Source of the DNA: Streptococcus sanguinis
GTDB lineage: Bacteria > Bacillota > Bacilli > Lactobacillales > Streptococcaceae
NCBI RefSeq assembly: GCF_900635155.1
Contig: NZ_LR134002.1
Location: 806,001 to 870,000 of the forward strand
Direction of reading: 5' to 3'
Length of the DNA stretch: 64,000 nucleotides
Each line of letters starts with the position of its first letter. Within the stretch, counting starts at the first letter, position 1. A model generated the notes under the pieces. It saw only the letters and a list, made by a program, of their open reading frames with translations. It was not told the DNA's origin and did no database searches. The translations under genes were made by a program, and so were the position numbers. This document shows, piece by piece, positions 29,216 to 38,580 of the stretch.

Positions 29216-29416
29216 ATGCCAAAACAAAAAACACACCGCGCATCAGCTAAACGTTTCAAACGTACAGGTTCTGGTGGCTTGAAACGTTTCCGTGCTTACA
29301 CTTCTCACCGTTTCCACGGAAAGACTAAGAAACAACGCCGTCATCTTCGCAAAGCAGGAATGGTGCATGCAGGAGATTTCAAGCGTATCAAAGCAATGCT
29401 TACAGGTCTGAAATAA
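29216..29416 (+). CDS. rpmI: 50S ribosomal protein L35
   Basis: This 66-residue, very basic protein shows the L35 signature [20 protein letters not shown] at the N-terminus and [17 protein letters not shown] in the middle. It lies 33 nt after infC behind AAAGGAG in the universal infC-rpmI-rplT operon. Confidence 0.98.
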   Translation: MPKQKTHRASAKRFKRTGSGGLKRFRAYTSHRFHGKTKKQRRHLRKAGMVHAGDFKRIKAMLTGLK

Positions 29417-29460
29417 GAGCTGCTGTAACGATTATCTAGGAAATATTGGAGGAAATATAA

Positions 29461-29820
29461 ATGGCACGTGTTAAAGGTGGCGTTGTATCACGCAAACGCC
29501 GTAAACGTATTTTAAAATTAGCTAAAGGTTACTATGGAGCAAAACATATCTTGTTCCGTACTGCAAAAGAGCAAGTAATGAACTCTTACTACTATGCATA
29601 CCGTGACCGTCGTCAGAAAAAACGTGATTTCCGCAAACTTTGGATCACTCGTATCAATGCGGCAGCTCGTTTGAACGGACTTTCATACTCACAATTGATG
29701 CATGGTTTGAAGTTGGCTGAAATCGAAGTGAACCGTAAAATGTTGGCTGACTTGGCTGTTAACGATGCAGCAGCTTTCACAACTCTTGCAGACGCAGCTA
29801 AAGCTAAGCTTGGTAAATAA
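29461..29820 (+). CDS. rplT: 50S ribosomal protein L20
   Basis: This 119-residue basic protein binds 23S rRNA early in 50S assembly; in many Firmicutes it also represses its own operon through the leader. It starts [20 protein letters not shown] and contains [17 protein letters not shown] and [20 protein letters not shown]. The ribosome site is TTGGAGG. It is the last gene before a terminator. Confidence 0.98.
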   Translation: MARVKGGVVSRKRRKRILKLAKGYYGAKHILFRTAKEQVMNSYYYAYRDRRQKKRDFRKLWITRINAAARLNGLSYSQLMHGLKLAEIEVNRKMLADLAVNDAAAFTTLADAAKAKLGK

Positions 29821-29827
29821 TTAAAAA

Positions 29828-29857
29828 AAGAACCGAGGATTTCCTTGGTTCTTTTTT
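29828..29857 (+). terminator. Terminator of infC-rpmI-rplT
   Basis: The stem AAGAACCGAGGA/TCCTTGGTTCTT ends in a T-run. Confidence 0.85.
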
Positions 29858-30036
29858 ATAACTTTTAATGAAAAGTATGAAGAGAGAAACAGCCTGTCAT
29901 TCTACTTATAGTATAGATAAAAGCTTGTTACTGATAAGACAGCTTTCATGGTAAAGCTAGTTAAAAATAGGGATTTGCGATATAATAGAAAAAACAGACG
30001 TTTATGTAAATAAAAAATCAGTAGAATGGAGAAATT

Positions 30037-30504
30037 ATGTCAGAGAATCGTTTGGCTTGGGATCAGTATTTTGCGGCTCAGGCTCTCTTAATCGCTAATC
30101 GCTCAACCTGTAAGCGAGCCAAGGTTGGCGCTGTATTGGTCAAGGATAATAAGGTTATTTCAACTGGTTACAATGGCTCAGTTTCAGGGACTGAGCACTG
30201 TATTGACCATGAGTGCTTGGTCATTGACGGTCACTGCGTACGGACCTTGCATGCTGAGGTCAATGCCATCTTGCAAGGAGCCGAGCGGGGGGTTCCCAAG
30301 GGCTTTACGGCTTATGTGACCCATTTTCCTTGTCTGAACTGTACCAAGCAACTGCTTCAGGTCGGCTGCAAAAGAGTGGTCTATATCAACCAATATCGCA
30401 TAGATGACTATGCTCAGTATCTCTACAAGGAAAAAGAAGTGGAATTGGTTCATTTGCCGCTGGATGATGTCAAGAAAGCTATTGCTCAAACGGATTTGGT
30501 TTAG
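30037..30504 (+). CDS. comEB: ComEB-family dCMP deaminase
   Basis: This 155-residue zinc enzyme converts dCMP to dUMP for dTMP synthesis. Zinc and catalytic residues are His-Ala-Glu in TLHAEVNAI (about residue 71) and the PCLNC pair (about residues 98-101). The GAVLVKDNKVISTGYNGSVSG stretch and the Cys/His-rich insert (CIDHECLV) are typical of the ComE operon protein 2 family. The name reflects homology only; no competence operon is nearby. A TATAAT at 29981-29986 may be its -10. The gene for a TPR protein follows by 33 nt. Confidence 0.93.
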   Translation: MSENRLAWDQYFAAQALLIANRSTCKRAKVGAVLVKDNKVISTGYNGSVSGTEHCIDHECLVIDGHCVRTLHAEVNAILQGAERGVPKGFTAYVTHFPCLNCTKQLLQVGCKRVVYINQYRIDDYAQYLYKEKEVELVHLPLDDVKKAIAQTDLV

Positions 30505-30537
30505 GGAAGAAGTTCTGGAGGTAAAAGGAGAAGAAAG

Positions 30538-31152
30538 ATGAATGATAAATTGGCAGCCGCTTGGCAGTATTTCTTTGAAGGACAGTTAAATAAGGCTGAA
30601 GAACTAGAGCAGCAGCTGGAAAAAGATTCCTTTAGCCGCTGGAATTTACGGGCCTATCTAGCTGTAGAAAGGCAGGATTATCAGAGCGCTTTTGCAAATT
30701 TAGAGGCTTACCTGATTCAGGCTCAGAAAGGAAGTGATAGAGAAAATGAGCATATCGCTTATCATCAGCTAGGTTATGTTGCTAGATCTGCGGGAGATTT
30801 TTGTCAAGCTTTAGAGTGGATTGAAAAAGAAGCTGCTTTCCTAGCGAAGTATTTACCAGATGACCATTATCGCCAATCAGTTAATCTCTATGAGCTAGGC
30901 TATCTAAATCTTAAATTAGGCCGGTTGGCTCAAGCTCAGGATTTTATGCAAAAGTCACATATCTATTCTATGGAGTCAGATGATGTGATAAATCATGCGT
31001 GTAGTTACCGAGGCTTAGGTGAAATTGCTCAAGCTTTGGGAAATCTCCAAGAAGCAAGAACCAACTTTGTGGCTGCTATCAGACTTTTTGACCAAGCTGG
31101 TGATGCTATCGGTAAGGCGGAAGTTGAAGAGTTGTTAGCAAGCTGCCCTTAG
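30538..31152 (+). CDS. Tetratricopeptide-repeat protein of unknown function
   Basis: This 204-residue soluble protein is made almost entirely of helical repeats. TPR-like units centred on residues about 7-40, 40-75, 78-112, 117-150 and 157-190 show the usual pattern of small and aromatic residues (such as YQSAFANLEAYL and HQLGYVARSAGDFCQALEWI). It has no signal peptide or catalytic motif. It probably binds a partner protein. It follows comEB by 33 nt, with GTAAAAGGAG before the start, and may be co-transcribed. Confidence 0.75.
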   Translation: MNDKLAAAWQYFFEGQLNKAEELEQQLEKDSFSRWNLRAYLAVERQDYQSAFANLEAYLIQAQKGSDRENEHIAYHQLGYVARSAGDFCQALEWIEKEAAFLAKYLPDDHYRQSVNLYELGYLNLKLGRLAQAQDFMQKSHIYSMESDDVINHACSYRGLGEIAQALGNLQEARTNFVAAIRLFDQAGDAIGKAEVEELLASCP

Positions 31153-31209
31153 ATTATCATTGCAATAAAGCTATAGTTTCTGATTATAGCTTTTTCTATT
31201 AAAAAAATT

Positions 31210-31238
31210 CTGAACTTTTTAGCGAAAAGTGGTATAAT
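31210..31238 (+). promoter_or_regulatory. Promoter of metK
   Basis: CTGAAC (31210-31215), a 17-bp spacer and TATAAT (31233-31238) with TGG in front. The start near 31245 coincides with the 5' end of the riboswitch helix. Confidence 0.65.
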
Positions 31239-31242
31239 GAAG

Positions 31243-31327
31243 AAGTTATATAGTCCCGATAAGGTGGTAGTTATTTCTATCAGTACTTTGTAACTCTATA
31301 ACAATTTATTTAAGGGGGGACATTTCT
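31243..31327 (+). promoter_or_regulatory. SMK-box (SAM-III) riboswitch of metK
   Basis: The leader has the parts of the lactic-acid-bacterial SMK box. GTTATA (31245-31250) pairs with TATAAC (31297-31302). GTCCC (31253-31257) can pair with GGGAC (31317-31321), which is part of the AAGGGGGGACA ribosome site. Binding of S-adenosylmethionine in this family stabilises the pairing that hides the ribosome site, lowering translation of SAM synthetase. Recognised from layout and position. Confidence 0.82.
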
Positions 31328-32518
31328 ATGTCAGAACGTAAACTTTTCACATCTGAGTCTGTATCGGAGGGACATCCCGATAAGATTGCAGACCAAATTT
31401 CCGATGCTATTTTGGATGCTGTCTTGAGTCAGGATCCAGATGCCCATGTGGCTGCTGAAACAGCCGTTTATACGGGCTCGGTTCATGTTTTTGGTGAGAT
31501 TTCGACCACAGCTTATGTAGATATTAATCGTGTGGTTCGTGATACCATTGCAGAGATTGGCTACACCAATACAGAATATGGATTTTCAGCAGAGACGGTC
31601 GGTGTGCATCCGTCTTTGGTGGAGCAATCACCAGATATTGCTCAGGGTGTCAATGAAGCTCTGGAAGTTCGTGGGAATGCGGATCAAGATCCATTGGACT
31701 TGATTGGTGCTGGAGATCAGGGGCTTATGTTTGGCTTTGCAGTGGATGAAACGCCGGAGCTCATGCCGCTTCCTATCTCGCTCAGTCACAAGCTAGTCCG
31801 TCGATTGGCGGAATTGCGCAAATCAGGAGAGATTGCCTATCTGCGTCCAGATGCTAAGTCACAGGTGACAGTTGAGTATGATGAAAATGACCAGCCTGTG
31901 CGCGTGGATACGGTGGTTATTTCGACTCAGCATGACCCAGAAGTGACCAATGAAGAGATTCATCGTGATGTGATTGAAAAGGTAATTAAAGCAGTTATTC
32001 CAGCCCAGTATTTGGATGATAAGACGAAATTCTTCATCAATCCAACCGGTCGCTTTGTAATTGGCGGCCCGCAAGGTGACTCTGGCTTGACTGGACGTAA
32101 GATTATTGTGGATACTTACGGCGGTTATGCTCGTCATGGTGGCGGTGCCTTCTCTGGTAAGGATGCAACAAAGGTCGACCGCTCAGCTTCATACGCAGCT
32201 CGTTACATTGCTAAAAACATCGTGGCTGCTGGACTGGCCAAGAAAGCAGAAGTGCAGTTAGCCTATGCTATTGGTGTGGCTCAGCCGGTTTCTGTACGCA
32301 TCGATACTTTTGGCACTGGTACTGTTGCAGAAAGCAAATTGCAGGAAGCAGTTCGTCAGATTTTTGATTTGCGTCCAGCCGGTATCATTCAAATGCTGGA
32401 TCTGAAACGTCCGATTTATCGTCAGACGGCAGCTTATGGCCACATGGGTAGGGCAGACATTGACCTGCCTTGGGAAAATTTGGATAAGGTAGAGGCTTTG
32501 AAGGCAGCAGTGCAGTAA
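31328..32518 (+). CDS. metK: S-adenosylmethionine synthetase
   Basis: This 396-residue cytoplasmic enzyme makes SAM from methionine and ATP. Conserved motifs: [16 protein letters not shown] at the N-terminus, [12 protein letters not shown], the [20 protein letters not shown] loop, and the phosphate-binding [16 protein letters not shown]. It ends near VEALKAAVQ, as usual. It is a single-gene unit under an SMK riboswitch, with a terminator directly after. Confidence 0.98.
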   Translation: MSERKLFTSESVSEGHPDKIADQISDAILDAVLSQDPDAHVAAETAVYTGSVHVFGEISTTAYVDINRVVRDTIAEIGYTNTEYGFSAETVGVHPSLVEQSPDIAQGVNEALEVRGNADQDPLDLIGAGDQGLMFGFAVDETPELMPLPISLSHKLVRRLAELRKSGEIAYLRPDAKSQVTVEYDENDQPVRVDTVVISTQHDPEVTNEEIHRDVIEKVIKAVIPAQYLDDKTKFFINPTGRFVIGGPQGDSGLTGRKIIVDTYGGYARHGGGAFSGKDATKVDRSASYAARYIAKNIVAAGLAKKAEVQLAYAIGVAQPVSVRIDTFGTGTVAESKLQEAVRQIFDLRPAGIIQMLDLKRPIYRQTAAYGHMGRADIDLPWENLDKVEALKAAVQ

Positions 32519-32524
32519 GAAGAC

Positions 32525-32556
32525 AGTTCTCAATCGTCATGATTGGGAACTTTTCT
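32525..32556 (+). terminator. Terminator of metK
   Basis: The stem AGTTCTCAATC/GATTGGGAACT is followed by a T-rich tract. Confidence 0.75.
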
Positions 32557-32742
32557 ATTTTCTAAAGAAAAAGTCATTTCTATACAGGCAACTTTAAAAA
32601 GGCAAGCAGTCTAGCCTTGCGCTTCTTTCATTTTTTTCAATACTATTTTTTTTGAAAAATTATTGAAAAAGCCATTTTCCCTGTTTCATTTTAATTTCGA
32701 TTGTCTTATTTATCTAAAAGTATAGGAAATTTCCCGAATCTG

Positions 32743-32751
32743 TGGTATAAT
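32743..32751 (+). promoter_or_regulatory. Extended -10 promoter of murA
   Basis: TGG-TATAAT lies at 32743-32751 without a recognisable -35, about 35 nt before the ATG. Confidence 0.55.
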
Positions 32752-32786
32752 AAATGGCAATACCTTGAAAGAGCTTTATTTTAAAC

Positions 32787-34046
32787 ATGAAAAAAATTGT
32801 AATACATGGTGGTCGCCCCTTAAAAGGAGAGGTGACTATTAATGGTGCTAAAAACAGTGTCGTTGCCTTGATTCCAGCTGTGATTCTGGCGGATGATATT
32901 GTAACGTTAGATGGTGTTCCGGATATTTCGGATGTGGATAGTCTGATTGATATTATGGTTGCCATGGGGGCTAGTGTTACTCGCTCTGAGGACAGTCTGA
33001 CGATTGATCCGCGTGGTATCCAAAACGTCCCTATGCCTTATGGAAAGATCAACAGTCTAAGGGCTTCCTATTATTTCTATGGCAGCTTGCTTGGTCGCTA
33101 TGGTGAAGCAACGGTAGGTCTGCCTGGTGGCTGTGACTTGGGGCCGCGTCCCATTGACTTGCATCTCAAGGCTTTTGAAGCCATGGGGGCTAAGATGACC
33201 ATGGACGGCAACTATATGAACCTATCCACAGGAGGTCAGCAGCTGAAAGGCGCTAGCATTTATATGGATACGGTCAGCGTAGGTGCTACCATCAATACTA
33301 TGTTGGCTGCTGTCAAGGCCAAAGGTCGGACTATTATTGAAAATGCAGCGCGGGAGCCAGAAATCATCGACGTGGCAACTCTCTTGAATAATATGGGAGC
33401 ACATATCCGCGGAGCAGGAACTGATATTATAACGATTGAGGGGGTTCCACACCTTCATGGAACGCGTCATCAAGTGATTCCAGACCGTATTGAGGCAGGG
33501 ACTTATATCGCCCTTGCTGCAGCTATTGGTCAGGGAATTCAGATTAATAATGTCCTTTATGAGCATTTGGAGAGTTTTATTGCCAAGCTTGAGGAAATGG
33601 GTGTTCGGATGACGGTTTCTGAAGACAGCATTTTCGTCGAAGAACAGCAAAATCTGCGAGCTATCAACATTAAGACTTCTCCTTATCCAGGCTTTGCAAC
33701 TGACCTACAACAGCCGATTACCCCGCTCTTACTGACGGCTAATGGCCACGGTAAAATCACGGACACCATCTATGAGAAGAGGGTTAACCATGTGGCGGAG
33801 CTGGCTAAGATGGCAGGCAAGATTTCGACCAGCAGCAATCAGATTGTCTATGAAGGGCCAAATCAACTGCAGGGAGCTCAGGTCAAGGCGACCGATTTAC
33901 GAGCAGGAGCTGCTTTGGTTATTGCAGGTTTGATGGCTCAAGGAAAGACAGAAATTACTAATATTGAGTTTATCCTGCGCGGCTATTCTAATATTATTGA
34001 AAAATTAACAAGTCTGGGTGCAGATATCCAGCTGATAGAAGAATAA
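32787..34046 (+). CDS. murA: UDP-GlcNAc 1-carboxyvinyltransferase (MurA, second-paralogue type)
   Basis: This 419-residue enzyme adds enolpyruvate to UDP-GlcNAc, the first committed step of peptidoglycan synthesis. The active-site cysteine targeted by fosfomycin is in [14 protein letters not shown] (about residue 117). [10 protein letters not shown] near the N-terminus and [13 protein letters not shown] near residue 370 are also conserved. Streptococci carry two MurA enzymes; the sequence resembles the one often called MurZ/MurA2 (from memory), which only comparison would settle. The ribosome site is poor. A GNAT gene follows by 33 nt. Confidence 0.94.
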   Translation: MKKIVIHGGRPLKGEVTINGAKNSVVALIPAVILADDIVTLDGVPDISDVDSLIDIMVAMGASVTRSEDSLTIDPRGIQNVPMPYGKINSLRASYYFYGSLLGRYGEATVGLPGGCDLGPRPIDLHLKAFEAMGAKMTMDGNYMNLSTGGQQLKGASIYMDTVSVGATINTMLAAVKAKGRTIIENAAREPEIIDVATLLNNMGAHIRGAGTDIITIEGVPHLHGTRHQVIPDRIEAGTYIALAAAIGQGIQINNVLYEHLESFIAKLEEMGVRMTVSEDSIFVEEQQNLRAINIKTSPYPGFATDLQQPITPLLLTANGHGKITDTIYEKRVNHVAELAKMAGKISTSSNQIVYEGPNQLQGAQVKATDLRAGAALVIAGLMAQGKTEITNIEFILRGYSNIIEKLTSLGADIQLIEE

Positions 34047-34079
34047 GCGTTTTTCGCTTATTTTTTGTAGAGGTAGCAA

Positions 34080-34631
34080 ATGAATTTGTGGACACATTTA
34101 GCGGCCTGCTCATTTATTGAGACGGAGCATGCTTTTTTGCGGCCCATTCTCTTTGAAGATGCGGGCGCTCTTTATAAGATTGCGTCCAATCCGGAAAATA
34201 CTCAGTTCATTTTTCCGACAGAAGCAAGCCTAGAGGAAAGTGAATATGTCATTGCCAATTTCTTTATGAAAAATCCTCTGGGGATTTGGGCTATTTGTCA
34301 CAAGGAAACGCAGGAAATGATTGGCTCTGTCAAGTTTGAAAAGATGGACGAGATTAAGAAAGAAGCTGAGTTAGGCTATTTTCTGCGGCAAGACTACTGG
34401 GGACAAGGGCTGATGACAGAAATTGTTCGGGAAATTGCTTTTCTATCTTTTACCCGCTTTGACTTCAAACGACTTAGTATTATCACTCATGCAGAGAACC
34501 TAGCTAGTCAAAAGGTAGCTCAAAAATCTGGCTTCAGCCTCTACCGGCAGTTTAAAGGGAGTGATCGGTACACGAGGAAGATGAGAGATTATCTGGAGTA
34601 CCGTTATGAGAGAGGAGATTTTAATGAGTAA
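34080..34631 (+). CDS. GNAT family N-acetyltransferase (RimJ/RimL-like)
   Basis: This 183-residue protein has the GNAT fold: an N-terminal strand with FLRPILFEDAGALYKIASNP, a central ELGYFLRQDYWGQGLMTEIV acetyl-CoA binding motif A (Q/RxxGxG/A) near residues 95-120, and a late ENLASQKVAQKSGF motif B typical of the RimJ-type subgroup. The substrate is unknown (protein N-terminus or small amine). It is in an operon with murA and the DRTGG regulator, whose start it overlaps. Confidence 0.83.
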   Translation: MNLWTHLAACSFIETEHAFLRPILFEDAGALYKIASNPENTQFIFPTEASLEESEYVIANFFMKNPLGIWAICHKETQEMIGSVKFEKMDEIKKEAELGYFLRQDYWGQGLMTEIVREIAFLSFTRFDFKRLSIITHAENLASQKVAQKSGFSLYRQFKGSDRYTRKMRDYLEYRYERGDFNE

Positions 34632-35901
34632 GCATCAGGAAATTTTAACCTATCTTGAAAATCTTCCAATCGGCAAGAGGGTCAGTGTCCGCAGTATTTC
34701 AAACTATCTGGGAGTTAGTGATGGTACGGCCTATCGAGCTATCAAGGAAGCGGAGAACCGCGGTATTGTTGAGACCAGACCTCGGAGTGGTACGGTTCGG
34801 GTTAAGTCCAAGAAAGTGGTCTTGGAGCATCTGACCTACAAGGAAATTGTTGATATTACTGGCTCAGAAGTATTGGCTGGAGAAGATGGTCTAGAAAAAG
34901 AATTTAATAAATTTTCCATCGGAGCCATGACGGAGCAGAATATCCTGCGCTATCTGACAGAGGGCGGTCTCCTGATTGTCGGAGACCGGACGAAAATTCA
35001 GCTCTTGGCTCTGGAAAATGAGAATGCGGTGCTGGTAACCGGAGGCTTTGAAGTCAGCTCGGAAGTTCTAAAGATGGCTAATCTGCTTAATATACCGGTT
35101 CTCAGGACCAAGCACGATACCTACACCGTTGCAACCATGATTAATCGAGCCCTGTCCAATATGCAGATCAAGACCGATATTTTAACAGTGGAGCAGGTCT
35201 ATCGCTCCAGCCACGAGTACGGCTTCTTGCATGATACTGATACTGTTCGTGACTATCTAGACTTGGTTCGTCGCAATCGCGCCAGCCGGTTTCCGGTTAT
35301 CAACCAGCAGCAGATGCTGGTGGGAGTAGTAACCATGAGGGATGCAGGGGATAAGTCCCCTCTGACAACCTTGGACAAGGTCATGACAAAAAATGTCTTT
35401 ATGACAGGTTTATCTGCCAATATTGCTAATATCAGCCAGCGCATGATTGCAGAAGATTTTGAAATGATACCAGTAGTGCGCAGCAATCAGACCTTGCTGG
35501 GTGTGATTACGCGGCGGGACATTATGGAAAAAATGAGCCGTTCTCAGATTTCCAGCTTGCCGACTTTCAGTGAGCAGGTGGGACAGAAGATTAGCCGTCA
35601 GGATGATTTGTTCTCCTTTACCGTTGAGCCTTTTATGCTAGAGCAAAATGGTGTGCTGGCTAACGGTGTGCTGACAGAAATTTTGACTCGGATTACCCAG
35701 CAGCTCATGGTCAACTTCGGCCGCAGCTTGATTATCGATCAACTGATGATCTATTTCTTTCAGGCGGTTCAGATTGATGACCTGCTGCATATCCAGCCGC
35801 GCATTATCCGTCAGACTAGGCGGACAGCGATTATTGACTTTGAGATGTATCTGGAAGCGATGCTAGTTGCCAAAGCCACAATTACAGTGAAAATTAATTA
35901 A
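34624..35901 (+). CDS. YtoI-like regulator: HTH, DRTGG, CBS pair and hotdog domain
   Basis: This 425-residue protein has four parts: a winged-helix N-terminus (residues 1-65, SVRSISNYLGVSDGTAYRAI), a DRTGG domain (about 75-185), two CBS motifs that bind adenine nucleotides (about 190-310) and a C-terminal thioesterase-like hotdog domain (about 325-425). This resembles the YtoI type of Firmicutes, whose signal is unknown but may be a nucleotide or acyl-CoA. The ATG at 34624 is used because GAGAGGAG precedes it; it overlaps the GNAT gene by 8 nt. An in-frame ATG at 34606 is inside that gene and has no ribosome site. Confidence 0.85.
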   Translation: MSKHQEILTYLENLPIGKRVSVRSISNYLGVSDGTAYRAIKEAENRGIVETRPRSGTVRVKSKKVVLEHLTYKEIVDITGSEVLAGEDGLEKEFNKFSIGAMTEQNILRYLTEGGLLIVGDRTKIQLLALENENAVLVTGGFEVSSEVLKMANLLNIPVLRTKHDTYTVATMINRALSNMQIKTDILTVEQVYRSSHEYGFLHDTDTVRDYLDLVRRNRASRFPVINQQQMLVGVVTMRDAGDKSPLTTLDKVMTKNVFMTGLSANIANISQRMIAEDFEMIPVVRSNQTLLGVITRRDIMEKMSRSQISSLPTFSEQVGQKISRQDDLFSFTVEPFMLEQNGVLANGVLTEILTRITQQLMVNFGRSLIIDQLMIYFFQAVQIDDLLHIQPRIIRQTRRTAIIDFEMYLEAMLVAKATITVKIN

Positions 35902-35922
35902 GAAGAGGAATTTAGAGAAAGA

Positions 35923-36780
35923 ATGATTACTTTAAAATCACAGCGTGAAATTGACTTGATGGACAAGAGTGGAGATTTTCTGGCTTCGGTCCATATCGGT
36001 TTGAGAGACTTGATTAAGCCAGGCATTGACATGTGGGACATTGAAGAGTATGTCCGCAAGCGTTGTAAAGAAGACAATGCGCTGCCTCTGCAAATTGGTG
36101 TTGAAGGCTCTGTCATGGACTATCCTTATGCGACTTGCTGCTCTCTTAATGACGAGGTAGCCCATGCCTTTCCCCGTCATCAGAAGCTGGTGGAAGGCGA
36201 TGTCATCAGCGTTGATATGGTGGTTGGCTTGGTCGATAAGGCAGAGTTGGATGTGTCCAAGCTAGATTTTGACAATGTAGCACAAATGAAGCAGCACACA
36301 GAGAGCTTCCGGGGCGGCGTGGCAGACTCTTGCTGGACCTATGCAGTAGGGAAGATTAGCCCAGAGGCTCAGCAATTGATGGATGTGACCAAGGAATGTC
36401 TCTACCGTGGAATTGCGGCAGCTAAGGTTGGCAATCGTATCGGCGACATTGGCGCAGCTATTCAAGAATATGCTGAAAGTCATGGCTATGGCGTTGTGCG
36501 TGATTTGGTCGGTCACGGTGTTGGCCCAACCATGCATGAGGAGCCTATGGTGCCACATTACGGTCGAGCAGGACGCGGCTTGCGCTTGCGTGAGGGAATG
36601 GTTCTGACTATCGAGCCCATGATTAATACAGGTACCTGGGAAATTGATACGGACTTTGAGACCGGCTGGGCACATAAAACGCTGGATGGCGGCTTGTCTT
36701 GCCAGTATGAGCATCAGTTTGTCATTACAAAAGATGGTCCTGTCATTCTGACCAGCCAGGGAGAAGAAGGGACATATTAG
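35923..36780 (+). CDS. map: Methionine aminopeptidase, type I with streptococcal insert
   Basis: This 285-residue metalloprotease removes the initiator methionine. Metal ligands are in ISVDMVVG, ADSCWTYAVG, GHGVGPTMHEEP (His), and IEPM with the final QYEHQFVIT glutamate. Between the first two aspartate motifs there is an extra stretch of about 27 residues (around KAELDVSKLDFDNVAQMKQH), a known peculiarity of streptococcal enzymes. It starts 21 nt after the YtoI-like gene. A TTTTTT-tailed hairpin follows. Confidence 0.95.
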   Translation: MITLKSQREIDLMDKSGDFLASVHIGLRDLIKPGIDMWDIEEYVRKRCKEDNALPLQIGVEGSVMDYPYATCCSLNDEVAHAFPRHQKLVEGDVISVDMVVGLVDKAELDVSKLDFDNVAQMKQHTESFRGGVADSCWTYAVGKISPEAQQLMDVTKECLYRGIAAAKVGNRIGDIGAAIQEYAESHGYGVVRDLVGHGVGPTMHEEPMVPHYGRAGRGLRLREGMVLTIEPMINTGTWEIDTDFETGWAHKTLDGGLSCQYEHQFVITKDGPVILTSQGEEGTY

Positions 36781-36789
36781 AAATCAAAG

Positions 36790-36814
36790 GCTGGGCATTG
36801 TCTCAGCTTTTTTT
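36790..36814 (+). terminator. Weak terminator after map
   Basis: GCTGGG/CTCAGC (one G-T pair) is followed by TTTTTTT. Read-through into the next gene, whose ribosome site starts at once, is likely. Confidence 0.5.
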
Positions 36815-36827
36815 GAAGGAGAAGAGA

Positions 36828-37736
36828 GTGAAGAAATTATTTAGTAAGGTTCGGAAAAATCAGTTTTTAAGAGCATTTTTCCATTTTTATAAAGAGGCAG
36901 ATAGTGAGCTGAGCAGCGTTGCAGTTGCTTATTATTGGCTGATTTCCGTTTTTCCTTTGCTCTTGATTGTCGTCAATATTCTGCCTTATTTCCATATTCC
37001 AATTGCGGATTTTCTGACAGCTATCAAGGACATGCTGCCAGAGACTTTATATGATGTTGTAGCAAAAGTCATGCGTGAAGTGCTGACCCAGCCTTCGACT
37101 GGGCTGCTGAGCTTCTCAGTCTTGTCTGCTCTCTGGACTTTTTCCAAGTCAATGAATTTTCTACAGATTGCTTTTAACAAAGCCTATGGGGTAGCCAAGA
37201 GCCGGGGGCTGATTTCTCATCGCGTCATGAGTCTCTTTGTGAGTCTAGGTCTGCAGATTCTCTTTGCCTTGGCCCTCTTTCTGACCATGTTCGGCCATAT
37301 GTCGCTGGATTTTCTCCGTACTTACTGGAAACTAGATAGTCAGCTTTATCAGCACTTGCAGAATTTTACGGAGCCATTGATTTACGCCTTACTCTTTGCG
37401 GTTTTGGTCATGTTCTATTATTTCCTGCCTAATGTGAAAATCAACAAAAAACGCTATGTTCTGCCGGGCAGCGCCTTTGTGCTCCTGACTATTCTTGCCT
37501 TGCTGAATATCTTTTCCGTTTACATGGATAATTATTTAAATCACCTGGTTGATGTTCGTTTTTTTAGTTCTATCATTATGGTTGTGATGATGTTTTGGTT
37601 TATCATGATTGCTAAAATTTTGATTGTTGGCGCAGTGCTTAATGCCAGTGTCCAGAGCTGCTGTGAGTCAGGATTTCAAGTCGAAAGTACAGGTAAATTT
37701 TCTTTTAAGAATCAGCTGGTGAAAGAAAAACAGTAG
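36828..37736 (+). CDS. YihY/BrkB family membrane protein
   Basis: This 302-residue protein has about six transmembrane helices between residues 30 and 280. The family motifs are SSVAVAYYWLISVFPLLL near residue 30 and ALWTFSKSMNFLQIAFNKAYG near residue 105. It has been misnamed ribonuclease BN in older annotation; its real function is unknown, with transport suggested. The start is GTG 36828, preceded by AAGGAGAAG; an in-frame non-ATG codon at 36798 lies upstream of that site and is rejected. Confidence 0.82.
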   Translation: MKKLFSKVRKNQFLRAFFHFYKEADSELSSVAVAYYWLISVFPLLLIVVNILPYFHIPIADFLTAIKDMLPETLYDVVAKVMREVLTQPSTGLLSFSVLSALWTFSKSMNFLQIAFNKAYGVAKSRGLISHRVMSLFVSLGLQILFALALFLTMFGHMSLDFLRTYWKLDSQLYQHLQNFTEPLIYALLFAVLVMFYYFLPNVKINKKRYVLPGSAFVLLTILALLNIFSVYMDNYLNHLVDVRFFSSIIMVVMMFWFIMIAKILIVGAVLNASVQSCCESGFQVESTGKFSFKNQLVKEKQ

Positions 37737-37802
37737 GATAGATACACAAAAAACTAAATTTTCTAGTCACTATGTCTTAAAAAATGAAAGGAGAAGAAAA
37801 CT

Positions 37803-38465
37803 ATGCCTACTTTAAAAACTGCAAAACAATTAGCAGTATCTTCAAATAAAGAACTTGTTTCTATGCTCCTATCTCAAAAACTACCTCTACTTAAGAGAGC
37901 AAGCCAAGCAAATTAGACGCCAACGTATAGAAGGCCTGGATCAAGCATTAGCTGAAGCTCTGGGCTTTGTTATGACTAAACCAAGGTCTTGGGAACTCAG
38001 AATGAGTTGATTTTGACCATTGCAGCTACGGAATGTACTAGCCTACTACCTTATTTGGAGGAATTAGTTCAAGGAAAATACTCAGCGACTGTTCTCTATC
38101 GAAGCTTGGCTTTAGCTATCGTATATTTACAAAATAAAGACAAGAAAGAGTTGAGCTATGTATACTCTAGCTTAGATAGTGGCAACCAGAACTTATTTGC
38201 TAGAGCTTTGCTAGGCTTGAATCAAAGAGAGGTTGTACTCAGTCATGAGGAAGTCCAAGACTTCTATAGTGCAGCTAAACGTGAAGCTTACTTAGAGAAC
38301 TTCAGGCAGGTCATTTCTCCAATTCAGGTCCTAGTATCAATGGCTTACCTGTTTGAGGACAGGGATCGACAAGAACTGATTAGCTACTGTCAAGAATTGA
38401 ATTCTGCATTTTTCTCTAGTATCATTACTAATCTTAATAAGAATAAGAAGATTCCTTACTTGTAA
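37803..38465 (+). pseudogene. Unknown gene broken by two compensating frameshifts
   Basis: An ATG at 37803 with AAAGGAGAAG upstream opens frame A, which reads MPTLKTAKQLAVSSNKELVS and stops at 37914-37916. The next frame is open and protein-like from about 37885 to 37980 (REQAKQIRRQRIEGLDQAL). Frame A is then open again from about 37980 to the stop at 38465 (TQNELILTIAATECTSLL, ending NKKIPYL). Joined, they would make about 220 residues of a helical soluble protein I do not recognise. The present sequence carries the equivalent of one extra base near 37885 and one missing base near 37980. Either it is a decayed gene or two sequencing errors fall within 95 bp. Confidence 0.6.
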
Positions 38466-38486
38466 GGATGTTGATATAGATTTCTT

Positions 38487-38507
38487 AAAGAGGATTTTCC
38501 TCTTTTT
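38487..38507 (+). terminator. Terminator after the frameshifted gene
   Basis: The stem AAAGAGGA/TCCTCTTT with a 3-nt loop runs into TTTTT. Confidence 0.75.
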
Positions 38508-38517
38508 ATTTTTGGTG

Positions 38518-38551
38518 ATTTTATTGCATTTGCAATAAAATGTGATATAAT
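38518..38551 (+). promoter_or_regulatory. marR promoter with embedded perfect palindromic operator
   Basis: ATTTTATTGCA-TT-TGCAATAAAAT (38518-38541) is a perfect inverted repeat with 11-bp arms. The -35 TTGCAT (38524-38529) lies inside it, and the -10 TATAAT (38546-38551) follows after 16 bp. A dimeric winged-helix protein bound here would block RNA polymerase. Autoregulation by the MarR protein just downstream is the simplest reading. Confidence 0.7.
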
Positions 38552-38580
38552 AGTTTCAAATAAAAATAAAAGGAGGGGAT

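Noticed and set aside
37885..37990. Programmed ribosomal frameshifting in the broken gene
   Set aside because: No slippery heptamer or downstream pseudoknot is evident, and two opposite shifts would be needed.
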